Source: Cavenderia fasciculata
Taxonomy: Eukaryota > Evosea > Eumycetozoa > Acytosteliales > Cavenderiaceae
Length of the DNA: 64,000 nucleotides
Direction: 5' to 3'
Assembly: GCF_000203815.1 (NCBI RefSeq)
Contig: NW_004457737.1
Location: forward strand, 1,612,001-1,676,000
The notes beneath the pieces are model-generated. The model was not told the origin of the DNA and did no database searches. It saw nothing but the letters and a program-made list of their open reading frames with translations. A program made the position numbers and the translations under genes. Shown here in pieces: positions 33,372 to 45,044 of the stretch (the stretch's first letter is position 1; every line of letters starts with the position of its first letter).

Positions 33372-34862
33372 ACAGGTTCTTTGTTGTTATTATTGTTGTT
33401 GTTGTCCTGAAACTTACTCCTGATATTGTTGCATGATACTAGATCAATGTTTGTATAAACTATAAACAATATAAATAAAACGGTGACGGGTAGTTTTTGG
33501 ACGGATGAGTGATAAAGATTGATTTTTGATAATATTATCCTAAACATTATCTGATCATTTAATAATATAATATATATTGGATGCTAAGCTAGAGAGTAGT
33601 GGGAGAGATAGAAATAATAATAATAATAATAATAAAAAGGTAGAATTGTTGGATTTATCGCATTAAAACATTGTACTAAAAGATCATTAAAACAAACAAA
33701 AAAAAAAAAGAGGAAGAGTTTGTTTTTTTTTTTTTCTTTCTTTTTGTTATTGCTCTCAATGTTGTTGTTTACAAGTATGGAATTTAGGTGTTGATGAGAG
33801 AGGGATGGAGGGAGGGAGGGAGTGAGTGATAGAGATAAAAATAATAAATATCAATAAAATAATATATTTATAAAAAAATATGGAATTGATTCAAATCACA
33901 ATAGAGAGTGAGCGTGAGAGACAGAGAGGTGGAGTGGATAGGATTATCAAAGTAGTTGATTGATACGATAAGGAAAGGAGAAAAACAACAACAACAACTA
34001 TCAAAAATATCATCACTACCTACTCGCCACATCAGCAATAGATTATGTATACATAGACATAATAGGATATTGTAGTTGGATGGATGTATGTGGGTAGGTA
34101 GGTAGGGGGTGTCGTAAAACAGAAAATATAGAAAGATATGATTCGACCCCCACCCACCTCTATATTGCGAGTGATTGTCCATGGAATCTCGATGCATTTG
34201 TCTCTCACTCTTGATTTGGTTTGGCCTGTTTCCTCCTCTTCCACTGTTTTTCGTATAATCATTATTTTTGGTGGTAATGTATTTGATACATTGCAATTTA
34301 CATGTTATTTATTTTTTATAGGTTGTGTTTGTTTCTTGACTGTTATTTTTTTTTAATGATTGATGGTGATGACTATTATTAATATTGTGATGGGTGTTGT
34401 GGAAATTTGAAATTAATTCATTTTGTTGGTTTGGTTTGGTTTGATTTGGTTGGGGTTAGTTCGTTATGTTCTATTCTTGTTCTATTATTGTATATTTTAT
34501 ATATATATGCGTGGGTGTGTTTAAATATAATATTTGTAGTAAGGACTGACGAACTGTCGGACGGACGGACGACCATCAGTGATTATATTTTTAATGCCTA
34601 TTGTCAATTCTATCTCTATCTCTCTATCTCTCTATCTCTCTATCTCTTTATCTATCTATGTCTCTGCCAGCCAACCTGATCTATTTTTTCATTTGCATTT
34701 TACGAAATCCGACTAATCGTGGATTGTCCTTGTCCCTACCCCATATATAAATGTATATAAATGTATATAAAAGGACATGGATGGGCAAATTAATTAATTG
34801 ATTAATTAATGAATCAGGACGATCTGACCAGGGTGGCCGGGGATGACAATTGATTGATCGAT
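33372..34862. other. Intergenic, long and low-complexity
   Basis: 1.49 kb with (TAA)n near 33615-33634, GGGA repeats near 33799-33822, GGTA repeats at 34092-34106, GGAC repeats near 34558-34571 and TATCTC repeats at 34612-34650. Open frames here have biased composition and no protein-like pattern. It must include the promoter of the ComC-like gene. Confidence 0.5.
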
Positions 34863-35276
34863 TTAAATCAATAGAGATTGAATAACGGAAAACATGATAC
34901 ATGATAACACTGTCAACGAAGACAATGAAGTCACTGGATCACTAAATAATTGACCTAATTACATGTGTGTCAAAGAGAGTGATTTGATTTGATTTGATTG
35001 GTTATTATTATCTTGTTATACTTTGGGTATATATTTAATTTAATTTAAAAAAAACATACCAAAAAGATGATTTAAATGTTTGATAGGTGATCCATAGATC
35101 ATACGGAACAAACATGCTACGAAAACGATACTGTACAATACACACAATAGTATACGATGGAATAAAGGAAATGATTGAAATATGCCAACGATCCACATTG
35201 CAACATAGTAGATGAAATAGAGTACATGTAAAGATCCATCTTTTGTTAGATGTATTAATTTTAAATATGGTGTCAT
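34863..35276 (-). CDS. Small multi-pass membrane protein, function unknown
   Basis: Two exons, 35060-35276 and 34863-34954 (GTATGT...TTAG intron of 105 nt), give 102 residues. Without splicing the frame ends FGMFFLN after 78 residues; splicing replaces that with GQLFSDPVTSLSSLTVLSCIMFSVIQSLLI and a stop, adding a further hydrophobic helix. Three to four membrane segments are predicted by eye: YFIYYVAMWIVGIFQSF, ILLCVLYSIVFVACLF and the C-terminal helix. The loop GSPIKHLNHLFGQLFSDP is hydrophilic. I do not recognise the family. The model divides evenly into codons, which supports it. Confidence 0.62.
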
Positions 35277-35682
35277 TGTTTTATCTATCTATCTCTTTCT
35301 CTCTTTCTCTCTTTCTCTATCTATATTTGTGTGTAGAAGGAAGTAGTTTTTAAAAAATGGTTACCAAGGTGTTTGTTTTTGTGCTAAAGGTGAACATGAA
35401 CAGGTTGTTTGCTCTTTCATGTTGTGAGTTGTTTCGAAATTTACAAATCATCCAAAGATATTAGGGTAAGATCATGATTGTTACGAATAATCAACAACAT
35501 CTTCACTTCACAAAAGCAGCATACAGAATTAATTTAATATTATTAATTTTCAAAATTTTTTTATTATCTCTTTTGGTCGTCGTCGCATCATACTCCCATA
35601 GGAAGATTGAACATCCCAAATGTAATTTAATTTAATTTTTATATTTATTAATTATAAAAAAGATAAATAAAATATATATAAT
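35277..35682. other. Intergenic, divergent promoter region
   Basis: 406 bases between the small membrane protein and the HSD17B10-like gene; CTTT repeats at 35291-35318 and an A/T-rich stretch before the downstream start. Nothing else seen. Confidence 0.6.
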
Positions 35683-36719
35683 ATGAAGATCAGTGGAAAG
35701 GTAAGAAATAGACATGTCTGTCAATATTGAATATACACTACTACCTACTATCATGATACTTACTTAGTAGACCATTTAATCTTATTTTTAAAAGACATTT
35801 ATTGTTACAGGAGGATCGAGTGGATTAGGAGAAGCAACAGTCAGAAGTTTACATGAAAGAGGTGCAAATGTTGTTATCTTTGATGTCAATAATGCACCAG
35901 AGTTGGAAAAGGAGTTGGGTACGGATAGATTACAAGTCTGTACAACTGATATTACAACTGAACAATCAGTCAGAGATTCATTGTCGATTGCCGTAAAGAA
36001 GTTTGGAAAGATTCATGGTGCAATCAATTGTGCTGGTATTGCTGTTGCTATGAAAGTATGAATCATATGATTATATATGTATATATATATATATATATAT
36101 ATGTAAATGCTAACTGATGTCTGTCTGTTTGTCTGTCTGCCTGTCTGTTTGTTGTGTTTATATATAGGTAATAAGTAATAGAGGTGTCTTCCCATTAGAT
36201 GTATTTTCAAGAGTATTGAATATCAATGTCAGTGGTACATTTAATGTAATTAGATTGGCAGCAGAGATTATCAACAAACAAGAGATGGTCGATGGTGAAA
36301 AGGGTGTGTTTATCATGACCGCATCGGCTGCCGCCTTTGAAGGTCAACAAGGTCAATCTGCATACTCTGCCTCTAAATCGGCTGTTGTTGGAATGACACT
36401 CCCTTTGGCAAGAGAGTTTGCTCCATTGGGTATGAGAGTTATGACCATTGCTCCTGGTACTTTTGGTAAGAAAGAGAGAGAGAAAGAGAGATTAAGAAAA
36501 GAAAGCCAACAAGACTAACACATTTTAACTTTAGCAACTCCAATGTTGTCTGGATTACCAGAAGCTGCTACCAAAGCAATTTTATCGACCATTCCATTCC
36601 CAAATAGATTTGGTCAAGGATCAGAGTTTGCAGCTCTCTGTATTCATATTATCGAAAATCAATATTTAAATGGTGAAACAATTCGTTTGGATGGTGCACT
36701 TCGTTTGGCTAAACTTTAA
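35683..36719 (+). CDS. hsd17b10: 3-hydroxyacyl-CoA dehydrogenase type-2 (HSD17B10-like SDR)
   Basis: Exons 35683-35700, 35795-36055, 36168-36465 and 36535-36719 give 253 residues. The family is mitochondrial, oxidises short 3-hydroxyacyl-CoA esters (isoleucine/fatty-acid breakdown) and in animals is also part of mitochondrial RNase P. SDR motifs: TGGSSGLG (NAD binding, about 12-19), [10 protein letters not shown], the catalytic Ser in [13 protein letters not shown] and YSASK (Tyr/Lys). Family-specific stretches [12 protein letters not shown]-like, [22 protein letters not shown] and IPFPNRFG are clear. The first exon is only 18 nt; it was set by the GTAAGA donor and the AAG acceptor that yields GKTFIVTGG. 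Confidence 0.93.
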
Positions 36720-37557
36720 ACATACATACATTCATTTTCTGTACAGAAAAACAATGGTAAAGAAAGAAAGATAATCAATCACACAATCAACCAACAAACA
36801 CATATTTATATAATTATTATTCAATCCTATTTTTAATTTTATTTTGTTTTTGTTGTTGTTGTTGTTGTTTGAATAATAATAATAAATCATGTAATATATT
36901 TAAAATACTATTTTTCATCATCATCATCACCAAAAAAATGATTATTAGTCATCATCATCATGGTCGATTATAAATTATCAATCATCAAAAAACAAAACAT
37001 TTTAATTTTTTAACCGTTGTTTATTATCCATAAATAATATGTGTTGTGTCAAAAAAATATCTATATATATATAATAACCACAAAACAATTGCAATGGAAA
37101 GAGAGGGTTGTGGAAAAAAAGAGATATTTTTTAATCTACAATTAAAAAAACAATTATTTTTATGTTTTTTTTGTGGGAATTATTATTACTATTATTATTA
37201 TTATTATTACAGTGTATATGTATACAAATTTAAAGTTACAATCTACCAAAGCACAGACATTGGTTGTCGTCGAATAATTCCAAGTAGGCCTACTACCACT
37301 GCACACACCAGTAATAATTATTATTCGTCGTGCCATTATGTTTTGTTTTTATTGTTTAATAATATTATCTTTTACAATCTTTTACACAAATAGTACTATA
37401 AAGGACCTTTTCATTTTTCAACCAGTACTCTGTCTGTTTTTTTTATGCACAGATTCTGTCGATTCAAATGTCGACAAAAGATAGTATGGATTGCTCTGGA
37501 AAACGATATCGTTATCTTGCTCATGGCTGCTCTACACCACCCCATCACCGCACCAAT

Positions 37558-37585
37558 ACCTACCACTTTGTTGGTGGTGGTAGGT
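37558..37585. repeat. 9-bp perfect inverted repeat
   Basis: ACCTACCAC at 37558-37566 and GTGGTAGGT at 37577-37585, 10-base loop. It lies in a non-repetitive island that also has two 12-bp palindromes, AGTAGGCCTACT (37284-37295) and AACGATATCGTT (37502-37513). Confidence 0.65.
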
Positions 37586-39417
37586 TTACCATTTACAATG
37601 AACTCATAGTGAAGCTATGGTAGCAACATAAATGTGAATTATCAACAATAACACAAATAATAATAATAATAATAATAATGGGAATGGGAATGTGATTTGT
37701 TTGTCCACAATACAATATATATTGTGTTGTCAAGTTTGTTCACCATACTATCGTCACACAGAACTGAAAGTTGCCGTCACAACAACATACCACTACCAAT
37801 ACTACTCTACTACTATTAAAATTTAATAATGGTAACGGTAACAACAAGAAGAGAAACAAAACTTGACTGACAGACGGGCAACAAAGAGAAAAATCCAACA
37901 AGTAGATAATAAGATTAAAACTTTATTTGTTTTTTATTAAACCAGTTTCTTTCTTTTCCTGTTTGACAATATTATTGTTCCCCAAATCTTTTTAAACATT
38001 TAAACAACAAACAAACAAAAATAGTTAGTAAACTATTATCAATTACCATTTCTAAACTTTTTGATAGATAATCTAGAATATATATATATATAAATATATA
38101 TTTATAATAATATTATTATTATTTATTTAATCAATCCTCTTTTTAATATTGTAAGTGAATATCTCCACTCCACTACAACAACAACAATAATAATAATATA
38201 ATAAGAATCATAATAATGAATGACTGAATGATTTTCCTTAACATACACATAAATTGTGGATCACTCTATCTATTTTTAAAATTTGTAAATTGATGGGTCC
38301 CAATTACAAATCAAATTTACCAGTCAGTCTCCAAACACTTACACACACACACACACACATCTTCACCACCACCACCTTCAATTTGAAGACACTTCCTACC
38401 ACTAACCATAAATGTATAAGATGTCTACATCGTTGGATAGATCAGTCGGTCAGTCAGTCAGGCCGGATATTTTGCATTGACTTTATCTGTGTGTTGGTGT
38501 GTATTTGTCAAGATTGATCCTCTTTATCGTCCGTCCTTGTCCATCTTTACTTGTTTATTTTGTTGTTGTTTGTGGTCGCATATTGTCAATCACAAGGGTG
38601 GGTAGTGGTAGTGACCATCAGATTTGATTCAATTTAAATCAAATCGTCATCATCATCCAAAAGATCAGTTATTGATTGCCAATTTATATGACTTGTATAC
38701 CAACAACAATAACAATAACAATAACAACAATCGATTGACCAACATATCAGCTATTAATATTAATAATTTGGTTTGGTCTGGTTATTGTTGTTGATGCTAC
38801 TTAAGGTTGGATCATCATCTTTTATCATCATTAACCTTTTTATAAAAATTGTAATGATCATAAAATAAGGAAGGAAGGTGATAGTGGTTATTGTGATGAT
38901 GATGATGATGATGATGATTGTCCCTTCAAAAGAAGGAGGAGAAGATAATATCATAAAGCCAGCAAAGGGAGCAGAGTAGAGTAGAGTAGTTGAAACGATC
39001 GTGACCGACTGGCTGGTTGAATTTTCTTTAAATACATATGTATATTTTGGTTTATACCCTTTTGCATTCTTTTTAGTTTTTTTTTTTTTTTTCCCATTTT
39101 ATATATAATTTTAAAAAGACAGAGATCTTTTAAATCATCAAAGTTACCCTTTAAACTTGGTTTGTTACTTTAACTCTGCTTTTTTTATTCACAAAATAAT
39201 AATAATATAAATATATAGTCTAAGCTTGTGATTTGATAAAAAACATAAAAAAATGTGTGTGTTTTTGATAAAAAAAAGATAAAAATACTTAAAATTTAAT
39301 GATAATAGATTAAATTTATGATCATAAACTACAAAGGTTCTAATACCCTTCCCTTCCTCCATCTTTTAGAAAGAAAACTTAAACTTTTAGAAATTTATAT
39401 ATTTATATATATATTCA

Positions 39418-39429
39418 TTTGCGCGCAAA
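39418..39429. promoter_or_regulatory. Palindromic E2F/DP-like site
   Basis: TTTGCGCGCAAA, a perfect 12-bp palindrome fitting the E2F/DP consensus TTTSGCGC, in DNA that is otherwise nearly all A/T. It is 2.9 kb upstream of the GATA gene. Function is inference. Confidence 0.45.
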
Positions 39430-40393
39430 CTAGTAAGAGATAGTTCTCATTCTTATAGACCATCTTATCATCATCACCATCATTAGATAATCTTTAGCCA
39501 AAGATAGTTACTTTATCTGTACATATACATATATATATATAGTTACTACTTGTTTGATATATATCTATCTCTATATATTGTAAGTACAACTATAACAATA
39601 ATAATAATAATAATAATCAATACTTTTGTTTGTTTAACATAGTTATGCTAGTATGGACAAATAACTGGAAATTTCCAATTCCAATCACCATCATCATCAT
39701 CATTCATGACATTCATTCACTCATGACAAAGACAGACAACAACATATGTTTTGTTAATATTTAATTAATTAATTAATTATTCATCATTCATTATCCATCC
39801 ACCGTCCATCGTTTGTTCGTTCGTTCGTTCGTTCATTCATTCTCGTGTTGCAGTTGTTATTGTTGTTGGATTAATTTATTTGTTGGGTAGGGGTTGATGA
39901 TTTCATTTTTAAAACTACATGTATAACGTTGTGTGTGTTTGGTGGGGGTGAAAAAAAAATCAATTGTGATGGAAAATGGATAGAGGTGACTGCAGACAGA
40001 TAAAGAGAGATGGGATATTCCATATTTAGGTAACTCTTTATTCATCACGAAAAAAAACAAAATGATGAATGAAAAAATTGGGAAAAGATAATAGATACTA
40101 TTAAAGCAATCGTCATCAAACAACAACGACTTTGAAAGAGAAGGGAAATTCTCCTTATCTTAATCGTCATCATCATCATCATCATATGATGAATTACCCA
40201 CCAACACCAAAACACAATCTATCTTTCACATTCCCACCACAATCATCATAATCAATCTCAACCAACCACAATACAATCCATCACTCTCTTTACTACTATG
40301 TTTCCGAATCAATCATTTCCTACCAACTTTTTACCACTTGCACCATTTCCATCCAAAAAAAAAAAAGTGGCAAAATTACAAAAAAGTTGGGAA

Positions 40394-40465
40394 GTTGATT
40401 TCCTGAATCAACAAATTATTATTTGGAGTTCACAACATTTTTTTGATACTTTAAAGTATCAAAAA
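40394..40465. repeat. Two adjacent dyads, one a 26-bp perfect palindrome
   Basis: GTTGATT-TCCTG-AATCAAC at 40394-40412 is a short hairpin. At 40440-40465 the half-site TTTTTGATACTTT is followed directly by its exact reverse complement, a 26-bp palindrome. Both lie inside the gene-free region. Confidence 0.7.
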
Positions 40466-40902
40466 GAGATCAGTTTTTTTGTATATGACAAACCCCCCTC
40501 CTCCTCTTCAAAACCGGAATAACAATCTTTCTAAACGAAAACACAAAGATGGAAGGATGTAGTCAACCCAAGTAGTAGTAGTAAACAATCAACAACTACC
40601 CCTTTTCGTTTTCATCAACTGTTTTAAAACCTACCACACTCTTTCTGTTTTTTTTTTTGGATTTTTTTTTTTTTTTCTTAACAATAACAGATGGAATTGA
40701 ATGATGCTGGGGGTGACTTTTCATCATCACGATCCAAATATATACATACTAGTATATATATAAATGGATTAGTTGTACATACATACATACATACATACAA
40801 ACACACATACTTTTATTGGCACCCCTCTCACATCAATCAACAAAAGTTTGATGGATATTAGTTGGAAATCAATTACATGATTTATTGTATAATGCAGACA
40901 GA

Positions 40903-40957
40903 CAGTCAGTCAGTCATTCTGTCAATCGTTCTGTCAGTCAGTCATTCTGTCAGTCAA
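40903..40957. repeat. GTCA-rich tandem repeat
   Basis: Imperfect copies of a GTCAGTCATTCT unit (variant GTCAATCGTTCT), about 3.5 copies, next to the G/T box. Confidence 0.75.
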
Positions 40958-40966
40958 GACACGGAT

Positions 40967-40988
40967 GGTGGGGTGTGGGTGTGGTGTG
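40967..40988. promoter_or_regulatory. G/T-rich box resembling GBF G-boxes
   Basis: An uninterrupted G/T run with GGGTGTGGGTGTGGTGTG. Dictyostelid G-box-binding factor (GBF) recognises G/T-rich TGTG-containing elements in cAMP-induced developmental promoters. The site is about 1.3 kb upstream of the GATA factor start. Confidence 0.4.
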
Positions 40989-42305
40989 CCTGTCCCCTCA
41001 CCATATGATGCCTAAACACATTCATCGTTTTCAATTTCACTTAAACGTGTATTAGATAAACCATTATCAGTTTGTTGTTACCTACCTACCTACCTACCCT
41101 ATATCCCCACACACACATATGCATATACATATACACAAAAAATATTTTAATTATGTATCAATCACATCAGTTTGCCTTGGTTTGTAACATCTGTTTACCT
41201 CTCCATTCTTCACTACTTTTATGTCTACCTCCCTACACATACACACATTTAATTCATTTAAACTCCAAAATGCATCAAACAGTATGGAAACCATCAATCA
41301 CGATACTGCTTCCATCCCCACCCCACCACCACCACGTCTGATGCATCAAACGTGTCAAACTTAAAACTCTCAACTTTGATATTTTTTTGAATTCCACTAC
41401 TTCCAACTCGAGTACTCTTGTTTTTCCAACCTCAACAACACAACATTTACTTGTTCAACAAGCATTGCTTCCTTTTTTCAACTTTAAAACCTATCTATCC
41501 AAATTTTTTGTATTTTGTTGTTGCCTTTTTGCCAACAGTGCTTGTATCTACACCAAAAACCTCCTCCTCCTCTTGTGTTCACCCACACACAACAACAAAA
41601 ATACCAACAGCTCTCTCTCACTCTCTCTCTTTGTTAACCAATATAATTAATCATTCTATAATTCATCAAAGAAATTATCTCTTGCATCATTGGAATACTA
41701 AACCACGCTCTAAAAGAGATAGATAGGTGTCCAAGTGGATTCACAATATTCCTTTTATATACATTGAGTAGTATCCAAACTCTGTTATTTGTTGGCAATT
41801 AATTTAATTATTTCCATATATACCCACCATTCAATCACTTTGCACACCTGCCACTACCACCCACACCACCTCTTTCTTATTCCTCCACTACTACTTCTCC
41901 TGTTGTATTATATTAATATTTTGTTGTTGTTGTTGTTATTTAAACAACATTATATTTACTAATCTATATTTTTAAAAACCAAAGTAGTACTACATCCAAT
42001 TCTGTTTTGTTTGTTTTTGCTAATCTACTTTTTTTTTTTTTTTTTTTCCTATCTCTTTAAAAGTATTTATTTTCTTGCTTTTGTTGTTACCACCCCCAAA
42101 ACAACCACCAATCACCACCAACCAACCTGTAACATTACTACTACATTTTTTTGTCAGTCCAGTCAGTCATTATTTTATTTATTAAAAATATCTTTTAGAT
42201 AGAATTAATTTCGAGATATATATAATTATAAATTAATATAAATATACAATTGTACTCACACCCCATACCATATTCAATCTCTTTCCACCTACTCATTCAT
42301 TCCAA

Positions 42306-43981
42306 ATGAAACCATCTATCCTCTCGATTGACACCTCTTCTATAAACAATATGTTTAGTATCCCCTCATCATCATCATCGGTGATATCTAACAACCAACA
42401 AGCAAACTCGTCTGCCAATACCACTCCCACCGCTCTCTCGGTCTACAACAGTAATCCCTCTACCCCCGTTGGCAACAAGTCCAATTCTCAACAACAACCT
42501 ACCAGCCCTGAAGCCGATTTGTTTCGAGGTTTTGCCGCAAACATCCATCATCATCAACAACCAAGTAGCAACCACCACCACCAACAACAACAACAAGATC
42601 ATCATCACCACAACAACAACAACATGTCCAGTAGCAATAATAATAATAGTTATAATACCCAGCAACAGGATCAAAAACTCAAGTGGATGGATCAACCAAA
42701 CCAAAATACAGGCGCCTTTGACCTGGATTCCAACACTACTGGATATCTTTCCAGTCTGCCCACCCCTACTTCGTCGACCAACGCCCTCCCCATCCTCTCG
42801 ACCTCTTCGCCATCGGTTCTCAGCGCACCTGCCAAGAAGCGCCAAAGAGACGATGAGATGTCGCCCACCAACAACTCGACCAACGCCACCCCCCTTGTAA
42901 CATCCTCCTCCAACAATTCATCCTACTCTATGGATTCCTATTTACCAAGAGATGACAAATCGTCTCTCCAATCGTCGTCGTCGGGTGCCTCGGTCACCTC
43001 GTTGGACAACACTGTCACGCACGAGCAAGCTTCACAATTGCTCAATTTCACAAACCAGATACAATATCAACAACATCATATCTACAAAGTGGGTGGAAAT
43101 AATAATAATAATAATAATAATAACAATAATACATTACAACAACAGAAATCACCATCTCAACAATCACCTCCAGTTGTCACTGGATTAAACAAACAACAAA
43201 CTCCAATTAAATCACCATCTGGATCAGCTACCACCACATCCACTTCATCAGCTAATTTGAAATTACCATCATTTCACCATTTGGAATTGGAAGCTGAAAA
43301 GACTAAACAATCCAACAACAACAATAATGACGATTCTGTTAATAGTCCAGGTACACAAAGTAGCATTTCACCATTGCCATCGCCACTACCACAACAACCA
43401 GGGCAACAACAGCAGAAAAAGCGAAAGTCTAAACCATCCAAATACTCAATCCCAACTAGTAACACTCTGCCAACAAACGCATTCTCATCGAGTAATACCA
43501 TGGTTGGTAACTATGCCAGTCCCAACTTGATCACTGGCAACTCTTCCTTTAACACTTTGCCAGCTGCTGGCGACTTTATGCTCAACTACCACAACTCCAA
43601 CTCGAGTACTCCCAATGCACAGTCGTCTGCCCCTTCTCCGCTCATCGGCACCTACTCTACACAATCGGGATCCTCTACAGACTCTGGTTTGTTGTCGTCA
43701 CCAACCTCGACACCATACTTTCAACCAAACAATGTACTATATAAAAACAACTCTACCACCACCAACTCGTCTACCTCTGATTTGTCAACTAGCGGCGACT
43801 ATATTCCCGCCGGAGGCAACAACTCTTCCACTCTTGGTACACTCTCAAATTATTTGATGGGTCAGCAACAACAACAACAGGGAGTTGGTAATCAATCCAA
43901 TCTCACTCCACATTCACCACCTTATCCATTGGAATTTGGACGTGCTACCAACTCTTTTGTACAAGATGATAATAATATGTT

Positions 43982-44013
<32 letters not shown>

Positions 44014-44774
44014 CACAACAACAACAACCAAAACAAACTACATCTTCGTCGTCATCATCAACAACATCATATTACAATTCACTCAAGAGTGGATCAACTA
44101 CAGCAAAGAGTTTTGGTGATTATAGTGATCATATGTCATCACCTCCTATTGCATCGTCGACTAGTTCACCCTCATCGGCCTACTCTACCTTTATAGGAAA
44201 TGCGACTGCCTCTGCGCCATACGCCTACTTTGACCTATCACATCACCACGTTACCCAAAAGAAGACCCACAGAAGAAGACCAGCCAACATTGACAAGAGT
44301 ACTCTGTTTTGTCATACTTGTGGCACCAAATCAACACCTGAGTGGAGGCGTGGACCCGACGGACCTGCCACATTGTGTAATGCTTGTGGTTTGGCATTTG
44401 CTAAAAAGCAAAAAGAGGATGAATCCAACTACCAAAAAATGTTAATGTCTCCCTACTCTTACCATCGTGGAATTATGCATGAATCCTATGTCAACCCCTC
44501 TCTTTTACCCCTCAATGCTGCAGCTCCACTCCCATACATTAACAATAACAATCATCATCATACCACATCCAACTCTTCTTCCTCTTCCTATTTAACCTTT
44601 ACGCCATCCACAAACTTTCAACCATTGTCTTCTAAATCTTCAAGTTATAACCAAATGAAATCAACCTCTTCTAATAACAACGCAAACACCTCCAACACTT
44701 CCAACAACAACAACAATAATAATAATAATCTTCAAAACACATTCCAGAAATCTTTTTCATATGATAAATTTTAA
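42306..44774 (+). CDS. gtaC: GATA zinc-finger transcription factor, GtaC-like
   Basis: Single exon, 822 residues. One GATA finger near residues 675-700: [18 protein letters not shown], continuing to [11 protein letters not shown], a C-x2-C-x18-C-x2-C finger. It is preceded by a basic stretch ([17 protein letters not shown]) that probably contains a nuclear signal. The tail after the finger ([19 protein letters not shown]) fits my recollection of D. discoideum GtaC, a developmental regulator that shuttles to the nucleus in step with cAMP pulses; this orthology needs alignment. The remainder is Asn/Gln/Ser/Thr/His low complexity. Stretches KKRQRDDE (about 178) and KKRKSKPSK (about 378) are candidate nuclear signals. 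The 5.6-kb upstream gap suits a tightly regulated gene. Confidence 0.82.
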
Positions 44775-45044
44775 AATTCAAAATATTTTATTATTTTTTT
44801 TTCTCTCTACTACTAAATAGATACACATACAATGTAAAATAAAATATTGATTTTAAAATAATTAAAAATTATTTAATAATTTGATTTGTTTATATATTAA
44901 TAAATAATTTTATTTCCAGATTGAGAGAGAGTTAAAAAAAAAAGAAAACTCATATGTATGTATGAGAAAAATTGTTGTTGTTGTTGTACCGGCTCTTTTT
45001 TTGGTGATTAAAATGTGTTATTACTATTCTTGTTTTGTTGATTG

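Larger units (their letters stand above)
36720..42305. other. 5.6-kb gene-free region upstream of the GATA factor
   Basis: The largest gap in the window. It is rich in mono-, di- and trinucleotide runs, CAGT and CATT tandem repeats and A/T stretches. Small open frames (for example 40298-40522 or 41387-41650) have no protein-like pattern. It also contains several short perfect dyads, a G/T-rich box and an E2F-like palindrome, listed separately, and a higher-complexity island at about 37230-37860. The likeliest role is a long regulatory region for the downstream gene; an unannotated non-coding RNA is not excluded. Confidence 0.6.

Noticed and set aside
33418-33434. ATG exon (MQQYQ) for the ComC-like gene
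   Set aside because: It has a good GTAAGT donor but joins the next exon in the wrong phase and supplies no signal peptide.
40298-40522. 74-codon open frame in the gene-free region
   Set aside because: Composition follows the AT-rich DNA, it crosses a perfect palindrome, and no neighbouring exon extends it.
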